A DNA stretch of 6,230 nucleotides from an uncultured Woeseiaceae bacterium (GTDB lineage: Bacteria > Pseudomonadota > Gammaproteobacteria > Woeseiales > Woeseiaceae), in NCBI GenBank assembly GCA_947259435.1, contig CAMYMP010000191.1, positions 1-6,230 on the forward strand, in the 5' to 3' direction. Position 1 is the first letter of the stretch, and each line of letters begins with the position of its first letter. Position numbers and translations under genes: made by a program. Below the pieces are notes generated by a model. That model saw nothing but the letters and a program-made list of their open reading frames with translations. It searched no databases and was not told the DNA's origin. Shown piece by piece: positions 1-6,230 of the stretch.

Positions 1-1823
1 CGTCCGTCGTCACTGAACCACAGGTTGTCCGTATCGCGTTCGACCGGATCCGGAATATTCAATCCTCGCTGAAAATACTCGACGAGCCCCTGCGAGTTCA
101 GGTTGAGATTCCAGCCGACCAGCCGACCCGCCACGCCGAGTTCCTCATCACGCACACTCAGGCTCCAGGTGCCGTTGAGCGGCTCGCCAACGAGTTCGCG
201 CAGCTGCGCCGCGGGGATACGCAGATCCTCATTGGACGCGGCAAGGTCGACGTTCGGGCTCACCTCCACGGCGCGACCGGAAGGCGCGATGACCTTGATG
301 CGCAGATCGCTCGCCCGGGCGTGGCTTAGATTGATCGTCAAGCCGATGCGACTGACCTCTCCCTCGCGGTCGACAACCACGCGACGCACGAGCGGTGATA
401 CCTCGAGCGCCGTGATCGTCCAGTTTTCACGACGCTGCAGACCCTGTGGTTCGAGCGACCATTGGAGCACTTCAGCCGCGCGCGTTTCGGTTAGCAGCAA
501 GCTCTGAGGGTTGAATACGACGTCGCCCCTGTCTTCGTCCGCCAGGCTGGCCAGCAGCAGGGGGTAGTCATCGCCAAGAAGCATTGCCGAACGATTACGC
601 CGTCGTGGGGTCGACAGCACAAGCGACTCGAGCGACGCGAGCAGTGCGTCGTCGCGGCGCTCCGCACGCGACGCATCGTCAACTCGCATATCCCAGAATC
701 TGGCGCGCAGTTCGTTTGGCAACCGCTCGGCGTCGGGCAATTCTGCAGCCATGTCCGCAATCACTGCAATTTGTGCCGCGCTGGTCGCGGTCTTCGCGCG
801 GCGCAGCAGAAAGCTGCGATACACATTGTCTGCAGACTCCACATGCCCCGGAAAAGACCGGAGGTTGATATAAGCGTCCTGCGCCGTCTCCAGCGCCACG
901 GTATCGGACGTCAGTATCCTGACGTATCCCTTCGGCAGCAGCTGCGTGTACCAGAATGGCAACGCTAGAATGCCCACTATCACCAGAGCAGCAATTGCCG
1001 GCGTACGCCAATGCGTTGGCAGGTTCTCATTCGCCCAACGCGCTGTGAAAACCGCTTCGTAAAGACGGTTTCGAACCTTTAGGTTCCCTTCCTCGTCGAT
1101 CGCGAGCAGCCCGACCGCGATCAGCCGGCGATGCATGGGCGAGCCAAGATCCGCTGAGACTTCGATACCCTTGCGAACGCGCCCGTACAAGTTTAGTAGC
1201 GGCTCACGTCTCTTCTGGTCATTGACCAACTCGCGGTGGATATGACTCATATGCGGTTCGCTGTGTAACGCGGCCCGTCCCGCCAGCTGTTGCATTGCGA
1301 TGCGATCGACATTGTCCGCAATCTCGCCGGTCGGCTGTTCACGGGCTATCGCTCGCGCGAGTTTTTGCGACAAATAGGGCTGGCCAGCAGTCCAGTAGTA
1401 AATGCGGTCTAACGCGACCGCTGCCTGGGTGGCATCGAGGTTCAGCTCGGTGGCAAACAGGTCGAGGTCGGGGCGCGAAAAGCTGCCCAGCGCAACCGGC
1501 TGCGTAACATTGAAGGGCGACAGCTCCGGCTCATCAATCAAACTCAGAGGATCACATTCGCCAAGCAGTACAAAAGTGAGTCGCGAAAATTCCGGGTCTG
1601 TAGCGCGCGCATTGTGCGCCGCACGAATACTCGCGAGCAATTGATCAGCGTAAGACAAATCTGCAATGCATTGAATCTCGTCGACAAATACGACAATTCG
1701 CTCTTGCACGTTGCTTAGGATAATTTCCGAATAGAATTCAACCAGGCGTTGGCGATTGCTCAGGATTGACTTGTCCTGCCACCACGACTGCAGGTCGATA
1801 CGGATACGTAGCTGGCGCAGGCG
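1..1823 (-). pseudogene. AAA-like ATPase, C-terminal part: ATPase core, membrane helix, P/homoB domain (partial, out of frame with its 5' part)
   Basis: This frame is open on the minus strand from about 1898 to the left edge and continues the gene begun at 2074. It opens with RLRQLRIRIDLQSWWQDKS, then a Walker B-like strand IVVFVDEIQC (about 1674-1703), then the LTFVLLGECDP and LSPFNVTQP segments and YYWTAGQPYLSQKLA, all typical of AAA_35-type AAA-like domains. A winged-helix-like stretch follows (MHRRLIAVGLLAIDEEG, NLKVRNRLYEAVF, about 1055-1135). One hydrophobic helix, AIAALVIVGILALPFWY (about 946-1004), should anchor the protein in the inner membrane with the ATPase in the cytoplasm. A linker of about 180 residues leads to a beta-rich P/homoB domain (about 98-400: SRIGLTINLSH, DLRIKVIAPSGR, LNGTWSLSVRDEE, GRLVGWNLNLN), presumably periplasmic. 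The last codons (DTDNLWFSDDG) resemble the start of a beta-propeller repeat. Domain calls are from motif memory. Role unknown; ATPases of this class occur in signalling and conflict-type proteins. Confidence 0.8.
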
Positions 1824-2074
1824 ACTTTGAAGCCATTGTTGTCGAGTCGTGCTGCCGTTGCAGCAATCAGGCTGGACTTGCCACTGCGATCAGGCGCGAT
1901 GACGTGTGCGAAGCGCCCGGCGACGAGTGTCTCGTACAGGACATCGTCGGCGGCACGACGTACGTAGCCGGCTCGAACAGCGTGCAACGGCGCGCCGACG
2001 CTGAAGAATTCGCCCGTCGAGTCAAGTTTGACGCGTTCTTCGTCAGTCGAGTTTTCGTCGGAATTTCCAGTCAT
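1760..2074 (-). pseudogene. AAA-like ATPase, N-terminal part with Walker A (frame breaks near 1820)
   Basis: Residues 1-85 read as the N-terminus of an AAA_35-type domain: an acidic, probably disordered head (MTGNSDENSTDEE), then FFSVGAPLHAVRAGYVRRAA, a helix DDVLYETLVAGRF, and the P-loop APDRSGKSSL with G65-K66-S67 (about 1870-1899). After GFKVA (residue 85, about 1820) the sequence loses family character and stops at 1760, while the rest of the gene continues in another frame. I chose ATG 2074, preceded by GGGATTAAGG, although the purine run nearly touches the ATG. An in-frame ATG at 2122 would overlap the divergent kinase gene, and its extra 16 residues do not look conserved. As written, the product would keep the nucleotide-binding loop but lose Walker B, the membrane helix and the P domain, so it is probably non-functional unless the break is an assembly error. 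Confidence 0.75.
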
Positions 2075-2101
2075 CCTTAATCCCAGGGCCGCACGCTGCT
2101 G

Positions 2102-2107
2102 TATTCT
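2102..2107 (+). promoter_or_regulatory. putative -10 box of the kinase gene
   Basis: TATTCT lies six bases before ATG 2114, which would put the transcription start at or next to the A of the start codon, giving a leaderless message. No Shine-Dalgarno-like purine run lies between the box and the ATG. The best upstream -35 match (TTAATC, 2077-2082) is weak and 19 bases away, so this call rests on position and the -10 match only. Confidence 0.4.
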
Positions 2108-2113
2108 CCCACA

Positions 2114-2767
2114 ATGACTCAATCACGGCTGCTCAAAAAGGACTTGTTCGGCGAAATCAGGAGGATTGGTGCGGGTGACGAATCGTGTATCGTGCGTGAC
2201 TCGGGTTCGGCGAGCGGGTGGGTACGATGGCTCGCGCGTCGCCTGTTGCGTCGCGAAGCAGCGGTATTGGCGGCGCTGGGCGACCTGGACGGGGTGCCGC
2301 ATCTTGTAGCGGTCGAAGGGGATTGTCTGACGCGCAGCTTTTTGCCTGGCACGCCCATGCACCGCGCGAGGCCGAGCGATCCAGGATACTTCAAGGCTGC
2401 ATCCAGGCTGCTTCGCCAGCTCCATCGGCTCGGCATTGTCCACAACGATCTGGCGAAAGAGCCGAACCTGCTGGTCCGCGACGATGGCTCACCCGCGTTC
2501 ATTGACTTTCAGCTCGCGTGGTTCACGCCCCGGCGCGGCCGTTTGTTTCGGCTACTGGCTTACGAAGACATTCGCCACCTGCTCAAGCACAAGCGAAGCT
2601 ACTGCCCGCAGCAACTGAGCCGACGCGAACTCGGCATTCTTGCAAATCCCTCGCGCGCCTCGCGTGTCTATATGTCGACGCTGAAACCGGCGTATATGTT
2701 TATTACACGGCGGCTATTAGGCTGGGAAGATCGCGAAGGCGCGGCAGACCGTGACGATCGCGGCTGA
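2114..2767 (+). CDS. RIO/WaaP-like serine/threonine or lipopolysaccharide kinase-family protein
   Basis: A 217-residue protein with a compact kinase fold. Visible motifs: a glycine loop RIGAGDES (18-24); RREAAVLAAL (46-55), with Glu48 as candidate alpha-C glutamate; the catalytic loop GIVHNDLAKEPNLLV (107-121), with Asp112 as predicted base, Lys115, and Asn118 as metal ligand; and FIDFQLAW (129-136), with Asp131 replacing the DFG aspartate. The HND..K..N loop and IDF motif fit RIO and Kdo/WaaP-type kinases rather than classical Hanks kinases. The beta-3 lysine position appears to be Arg28 in CIVRDSG, so the ATP contact may be atypical. A basic stretch follows the catalytic core (RRGRLFRLL, HLLKHKR), and the last dozen residues are charged and probably disordered. 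There is no signal peptide, so it is cytosolic or membrane-peripheral. It diverges from the ATPase gene across 39 bases and ends 22 bases before the next gene. The substrate cannot be read from sequence; an LPS sugar or a protein are both possible. Confidence 0.8.
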   Translation: MTQSRLLKKDLFGEIRRIGAGDESCIVRDSGSASGWVRWLARRLLRREAAVLAALGDLDGVPHLVAVEGDCLTRSFLPGTPMHRARPSDPGYFKAASRLLRQLHRLGIVHNDLAKEPNLLVRDDGSPAFIDFQLAWFTPRRGRLFRLLAYEDIRHLLKHKRSYCPQQLSRRELGILANPSRASRVYMSTLKPAYMFITRRLLGWEDREGAADRDDRG

Positions 2768-2775
2768 AGTTTCTG

Positions 2776-2781
2776 TATACT
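2776..2781 (+). promoter_or_regulatory. putative -10 box of the small gene at 2790
   Basis: TATACT (5 of 6 matches to TATAAT) lies in the 22-base gap after the kinase stop codon, eight bases before ATG 2790. Initiation six to eight bases downstream would give an essentially leaderless transcript. A weak -35 candidate, GTGACG at 2751-2756, lies 19 bases upstream inside the end of the kinase gene. This box implies that the small gene can be expressed independently of the kinase. Confidence 0.5.
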
Positions 2782-2789
2782 GCCGCGCC

Positions 2790-3038
2790 ATGGACTACTG
2801 TCATCAACACAACCTTGTCGACCCCACTCTTGTCGGCGCCGAGCGCCGCTATGGAATCCGTGTGACCTTGCCAAAGGGCGACACGATGCGAAAGATCCTC
2901 GGCGAGGACTGGGAAAGACTGCACTGGTATCCAAGCGAGGCAGACCGCGACAGTGCGTTCGAGCAAATGGCTATCCGCCACGGCTATTACCGCAACACGG
3001 ATAGTCCAACGCAGGTGCTCGCAAAGATTGTCCGCTAG
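2790..3038 (+). CDS. small protein of unknown function, 82 residues
   Basis: It starts MDYCHQHNLVDPTLVGAERR and ends SPTQVLAKIVR. It is soluble, with no signal peptide or membrane segment, and is rich in charged and aromatic residues (EDWERLHWYPSEADRD, RHGYYRN). I believe I have seen similar short proteins in gammaproteobacteria but know no function. The start is set at 2790 because the -10-like TATACT lies directly upstream and the compact sequence begins here. An in-frame ATG at 2751 would overlap the kinase gene's end and add 13 residues, including the promoter-like bases. There is no clear Shine-Dalgarno site, which fits leaderless initiation. It lies 22 bases after the kinase gene and converges on the patatin gene, with stop codons 27 bases apart. 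Confidence 0.7.
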   Translation: MDYCHQHNLVDPTLVGAERRYGIRVTLPKGDTMRKILGEDWERLHWYPSEADRDSAFEQMAIRHGYYRNTDSPTQVLAKIVR

Positions 3039-3065
3039 ACCTGGTCCGACTCTGCATCTGGGCTA

Positions 3066-5276
3066 CTAGCGCGGCGGGGCACCGAAAAACAGATAGAAAT
3101 TGGAGCGGCCGCCCTCTGCGAATCCCGCAGCGAGATACACAGGCCCGATTATCGTGTCGAGCCCTGCAAATACGCTGCCGTTGAAGCGTGCCGTATCGAA
3201 CCTGATATCCGAACGTGAGTCCCAGACATTGCCAGCTTCGGCGGAGACACCAAAATAGACCGGCACGTCGAACAGGCCCCCTGCCGATTCGCCGACGCGA
3301 CGATAGTAGACGAGCCTTGCCAGCGCCGCATGCGGTCCGCTGATTTCGCCACGCTCCAGTCCCGAAAGCCGCAGGAAACCACCCAACGGGAAGAAGTTCT
3401 CGATCGAATCTTCGGCACCAATGGTCGTCTCGTAACTTAGCCCGAGCTGCAGGCTATTTTTGCCCCGGCTCCAGGTCGCGTCGACATCCGCCTGCAAGGA
3501 ATTGAAGCGCTCGTCGGCTCCCAGCCCCGGCAGTGACTGCCTCCAACTCAGGTCCGCGCGAATACCGCGGCGCGGAAATCGTGCATCGTCACGAGTATCG
3601 AAACGCAGACGGCCCAGAATGCCACCGGTATCGAACTCGACATTCGGAATCGACGGGTCACCGACTTTCACCCTTCCCCTGCCGGTACCGTAATAGCTGC
3701 CGATTCGAAACTCGCCAAACGACCCAATCTCGGCACCAAGGTCGAGTCCGAGCTCGGATTCCGATATGCGGTAGCGCGCGATGACGCTATCGGCGGCGAA
3801 CGCGTTGATGTTGTACTGCCGCAGATCAATTCTCGGCGCGACGAAGAATTGCGAAGCAGAGCCAAATGGCTGGTAGAACTCCGAGTACAGCGCCGGGGCC
3901 GTGCCGAGCTGCAGGTCCGTTTGCCATTCGCCACCGTGCGGGTTGAGTCCCGTCATCGTCAGGCGCGTCCCGAAATTGAACGACGTGGCGCCTTCGAAAT
4001 CGTTTTCGAGCGATACGGCAAACTGCAGAATATTTGGTCCCCAGCTCTTGGCGCGCGCGAAGAACTCGACACCCGTGGCTCCATTTTCCTCGACGAGCTC
4101 ATAGCTAACCTGCTCATACAGGCCCAGACCGAACAGGCGTTCCGCGTCGGCCGCGAGTTGCTCGCTATCGATCCGGTCGCCCGCCTCGACCTCAAGACGT
4201 GACTCGAGTATTGCGGGCAATATCCGACCGTCGTGCGCGACGCGAACGAATGCGAGCTTGCCATCTGCATCAGGCTCTGCAGCGCGTCGAGCCAGATAGT
4301 CCGCAAACTTCCGCTCAGTGACCGACAGTTGCTGCAGTCTCTGCGATTCGGCCGCCGTCGCGCGCACGCCAGGTTCGATGGTCTGGGCGATCCGAGCAAA
4401 ATCACTGGAAGCAAAAGTCCCCAGCTCAGGTCGAATGAGAATATCGTTTTCGGCCAGCGTGTCGATTTGGCGCAGCGTTTCCTTGCGAATCAGAATCGTG
4501 AGCATCTGTTCCGAAATCGTCAATGCCGAGCTAAGTTCATCGGCCGTGTACAGAGGAAATTCGACGTCGACCGCGATCACGATATCGACGCCCATTTGCC
4601 GCACGACGTCGATAGGCAGATTGCCGACAATGCCACCATCGACTAGCAAACGATCGCCGAGACGCAGCGGCGCGAAAACACCGGGCACCGACATGCTCGC
4701 GCGAATCGCCTTCGCAAGGTCGCCGTCCCCCATCACATAGGCCTCGCCACGCTCTATGTCCGTGGCAATCGCGCGAAAAGGTATCGGCAAATCATCGAAA
4801 TCGGCAATATGCGAAACACCAGACGTCAGTTCACGCAGTATCAGGTCCAGCTTTTGTCCCTCAACGACTCCCATTGGCAACAAGAGCTCGCTGTCGCGAA
4901 GTCCCAGCTCGAAATTGATCGGGTACTGCGTATCGTCCTGTTTGCGCCTGAAGCTCAGGTCCTTGCGCGGCGCTTTGTCCGACAGCGCGTCGGCCCAATC
5001 CAGCGTAGCGACAACTGTCTCGAGCTCGTCAGTACTCATTCCGGATGCATACAGACCACCGACAATTGCACCCATGCTCGTGCCAGCAATGGCATCGATC
5101 GGGACACGTTGGCGCTCGAGTTCGCGCAGCACACCAATATGCGCCGCGCCACGCGCGCCGCCGCCGCCGAGCACTAGCCCTATTCGTGGCCTCTCAGCGT
5201 GAGACACAGTGCTCGCCAGCAATACGCTCAGCGCAAGCATGCAGTACAAGCTTCGTAAAACAGTTCGGATTCTCAT
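3066..5276 (-). CDS. patatin-like phospholipase with outer-membrane beta-barrel (PlpD / type Vd autotransporter layout)
   Basis: A 736-residue protein. Residues 1-27 form a signal peptide (basic MRIRTVLR, hydrophobic core, likely cut after SHA). The patatin domain follows (about 29-320): glycine-rich oxyanion loop GGGGARG (37-43), nucleophile elbow GTSMG with Ser67, and DGG with Asp213, completing the Ser-Asp dyad. Residues about 341-411 (FVRVAHDGRILPAILESR to YELVEENG) look like one POTRA domain. From about 412 to the end, alternating aromatic/polar strands form a BamA-like outer-membrane barrel. Length and order match PlpD-type proteins, in which the barrel carries a phospholipase A domain to or across the outer membrane. 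I start at ATG 5276 because the signal peptide begins there, with GAGAAAAAGAG just upstream; the longer open frame to 5471 would overlap the divergent receptor gene. The C-terminus, YLFFGAPPR, lacks the usual final aromatic residue. Two TAG codons follow in tandem (3066-3068 and 3063-3065). Confidence 0.93.
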   Translation of the reverse strand: MRIRTVLRSLYCMLALSVLLASTVSHAERPRIGLVLGGGGARGAAHIGVLRELERQRVPIDAIAGTSMGAIVGGLYASGMSTDELETVVATLDWADALSDKAPRKDLSFRRKQDDTQYPINFELGLRDSELLLPMGVVEGQKLDLILRELTSGVSHIADFDDLPIPFRAIATDIERGEAYVMGDGDLAKAIRASMSVPGVFAPLRLGDRLLVDGGIVGNLPIDVVRQMGVDIVIAVDVEFPLYTADELSSALTISEQMLTILIRKETLRQIDTLAENDILIRPELGTFASSDFARIAQTIEPGVRATAAESQRLQQLSVTERKFADYLARRAAEPDADGKLAFVRVAHDGRILPAILESRLEVEAGDRIDSEQLAADAERLFGLGLYEQVSYELVEENGATGVEFFARAKSWGPNILQFAVSLENDFEGATSFNFGTRLTMTGLNPHGGEWQTDLQLGTAPALYSEFYQPFGSASQFFVAPRIDLRQYNINAFAADSVIARYRISESELGLDLGAEIGSFGEFRIGSYYGTGRGRVKVGDPSIPNVEFDTGGILGRLRFDTRDDARFPRRGIRADLSWRQSLPGLGADERFNSLQADVDATWSRGKNSLQLGLSYETTIGAEDSIENFFPLGGFLRLSGLERGEISGPHAALARLVYYRRVGESAGGLFDVPVYFGVSAEAGNVWDSRSDIRFDTARFNGSVFAGLDTIIGPVYLAAGFAEGGRSNFYLFFGAPPR

Positions 5277-5315
5277 CGGCGACTCTTTTTCTCGGGGACG
5301 ACCTGACCTGGGGCG

Positions 5316-5323
5316 ATTATAAT
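5316..5323. promoter_or_regulatory. symmetric divergent promoter core: palindromic ATTATAAT
   Basis: ATTATAAT equals its own reverse complement. It holds a perfect TATAAT on the plus strand (5318-5323) facing the TonB-receptor gene and a perfect TATAAT on the minus strand (5321-5316) facing the patatin gene. Expected starts are about 5330 (plus, 16-base leader) and about 5309 (minus, leader of roughly 33 bases). I found no convincing -35 hexamer on either side. Bidirectional bacterial promoters with shared, symmetric -10 elements are known; their use here is inferred. Confidence 0.6.
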
Positions 5324-5336
5324 GGCGCGCTTGCCC

Positions 5337-5341
5337 GGAGG
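5337..5341 (+). promoter_or_regulatory. Shine-Dalgarno site of the TonB-receptor gene
   Basis: GGAGG lies four bases before ATG 5346. It decides the start: the in-frame ATG at 5322 is part of the -10 box TATAAT and could not be included in a transcript made from it. Confidence 0.65.
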
Positions 5342-5345
5342 CCGC

Positions 5346-5834
5346 ATGCGACCAAGATTTCGACAAAGCTACAACAATCTGTGCCTGATGGCGCTGACTA
5401 TTATCGGGCTGCCTGCTGCCGCGGCGAGCGGTGACGACGAGACGATCAGTGAACTCGTGGTCACGAGCCAACGCCGCGAGGAACCGCGACTGTTACACGC
5501 TGGAAATATCGATCGTCTGGATGGCGCGACGATCGCCGATGTTCAGCATCAGCATATTCATGAACTCCTGACCCGTGTCTCGGGAGTATGGCTCAGCCGA
5601 GGCAGCGGCCAGGAGCACCTCACAGCGATTCGTTCGCCCGTGCTGACCGGTGGCGGTTCCTGCGGCGCGTTCCTGTTTCTCGAGGACGGGATACCTACTC
5701 GACCGGCGGGCTTCTGTAACGTCAATTCTATATTCGAGATCAATACCGAACAGGCGCACTCCGTCGAAGTGATTCGCGGCCCCGGCAACGCGCTTTATGG
5801 ATCGAATGCCTGCACGGTATCGTCAATGTGCTGA
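5346..5834 (+). pseudogene. TonB-dependent receptor, N-terminal part: signal peptide and plug (frameshift near 5810)
   Basis: Residues 1-27 form a signal peptide (MRPRFRQ, hydrophobic core LMALTIIGLPAAAA). TonB-box-like ETISELVVTSQRREE (32-46) follows, close to the common EIVVTAQRREE form. The plug domain comes next: a helix IADVQHQHIHELLTRVSGVW, then TAIRSPVLTGG, FLFLEDGIPTRP (110-120) and VEVIRGPGNALYGSNA (140-155). The last is the plug signature before the barrel, normally followed by xxGVINVxTP. Here the frame runs into CTVSSMC and a stop at 5832-5834. Two cysteines (106 and 124) flank the LEDG hairpin. The product should sit in the outer membrane and import a substrate with TonB energy; the ligand cannot be told. 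As written the protein ends inside the plug, so it would be non-functional unless the missing base is a sequencing error. Confidence 0.85.
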
Positions 5835-6230
5835 TGCCGAGGCCGCGCTCCGCGATCTGGCTTGGCTCAGCCGTTTACGCCGACGACGGCGGTTTTCGCG
5901 ATGACTCCGGCTACCGGCAGGGAAAGGTGCATCTAAAACACACCTGGCAGTTGCAGGACAGCGGTTTCACTGTCGGATTCTCTGCAAGCGATCTGGACCA
6001 GGAAACGGCTGGCTTCATACTCGGAGAAAATGCTTACAAGGACCCTGCAATCAATCGCAGCAACCCGAACCCTGAGGCGTTTCGGAATGCTTCGAGCCAG
6101 CGGCTGTATGCCATCTGGACCCGGCCATTGGAACGTTTCGCGCTCGACGTACGACCGTATGTGCGTCACACGGACATGCGTTTTCTACAGCACTTCCTGC
6201 CCGGCCAGCCGCTTGAGGAAAACGGCCACG
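5810..6230 (+). pseudogene. TonB-dependent receptor, continuation: end of plug and first barrel strands (partial)
   Basis: Restoring one C at 5809-5811 joins SNA to LHGIVNVLMPRPRS, the expected end of the plug (family pattern: SNA, two residues, then GVINV). The frame then stays open to the right edge, about 140 codons. It reads as amphipathic barrel strands and loops: YRQGKVHLKHTWQLQDSGF, FTVGFSASDLDQET, SQRLYAIWTRPLERFALDV and RPYVRHTDMRFLQH. A typical receptor has 650-900 residues, so roughly the last two thirds lie outside the window. The intact downstream frame suggests either a very recent mutation or a base-calling or assembly error. Confidence 0.8.

Noticed and set aside
103..1644. 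Several short plus-strand open frames (such as 103-507, 584-868, 1295-1507, 1402-1644) over the left gene
   Set aside because: They lie opposite the long minus-strand frame that carries ATPase, membrane and P-domain motifs; their products are low-complexity Arg/Ser/Ala-rich and have no start signals.
1780..1830. Programmed -1 ribosomal frameshift in the ATPase gene
   Set aside because: There is no X XXY YYZ slippery heptamer near the frame change, and family-like sequence appears in both frames over the same bases, which fits a deletion better.
2119..2502. Minus-strand open frames opposite the kinase gene
   Set aside because: The plus frame contains the full kinase catalytic loop; the minus products are composition-biased with no recognisable motif.
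3039..3065. Bidirectional rho-independent terminator between the convergent genes
   Set aside because: The 27-base gap has no GC stem followed by a T run on either strand.
3849..5202. Plus-strand open frames of 117-148 codons opposite the patatin gene
   Set aside because: Mirror frames of a GC-rich coding gene; the minus strand carries GGGGARG, GTSMG and DGG in the proper order, and the plus frames show no family motifs.
5277..5471. N-terminal extension of the patatin protein to ATG 5471
   Set aside because: The extra 65 residues precede a clear signal peptide at 5276, overlap the divergent receptor gene and cross its promoter.

Overview
The window looks like chromosomal DNA from a Gram-negative, probably gammaproteobacterial, species. 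Reasons: moderately high GC, an outer-membrane patatin with a BamA-like barrel, a TonB-dependent receptor, and a transmembrane AAA-like ATPase whose core motifs I recognise from gammaproteobacterial relatives. No RNA genes, CRISPR array, insertion sequence or phage genes were seen. Genus-level placement is not possible by eye.

Layout from left to right. (1) Positions 1-2074, minus strand: one large gene running off the left edge. It encodes an N-terminal AAA-like (AAA_35-type) ATPase, a winged-helix-like segment, one membrane helix, a linker and a P/homoB (proprotein-convertase-like) beta domain. The reading frame is broken near 1820, most simply by an internal deletion of some 70 bases that removed a strand of the ATPase core. 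(2) Positions 2114-2767, plus strand: a compact RIO/WaaP-like kinase, divergent from the ATPase gene across 39 bases. (3) Positions 2790-3038, plus strand: an 82-residue protein of unknown function with its own good -10 box just before its start codon. (4) Positions 3066-5276, minus strand: an intact 736-residue patatin-like phospholipase with signal peptide, catalytic Ser/Asp dyad, POTRA-like linker and outer-membrane beta-barrel (PlpD / type Vd autotransporter layout). (5) Positions 5346-6230, plus strand: the first half of a TonB-dependent receptor. It diverges from the patatin gene, is interrupted by a one-base frameshift at about 5810, and runs off the right edge.

The patatin and receptor genes share a 69-base divergent intergenic region. 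At its centre the 8-base perfect palindrome ATTATAAT supplies a consensus -10 hexamer in both directions, so the two outer-membrane genes may be transcribed from one symmetric promoter. The two plus-strand genes in the middle appear to be leaderless or nearly so.

No complete new defence or mobile system can be demonstrated. The most unusual items are the ATPase / membrane helix / P-domain protein with its deletion scar, the kinase that seems to lack the usual beta-3 lysine, the symmetric promoter, and two broken genes within 6.2 kb.
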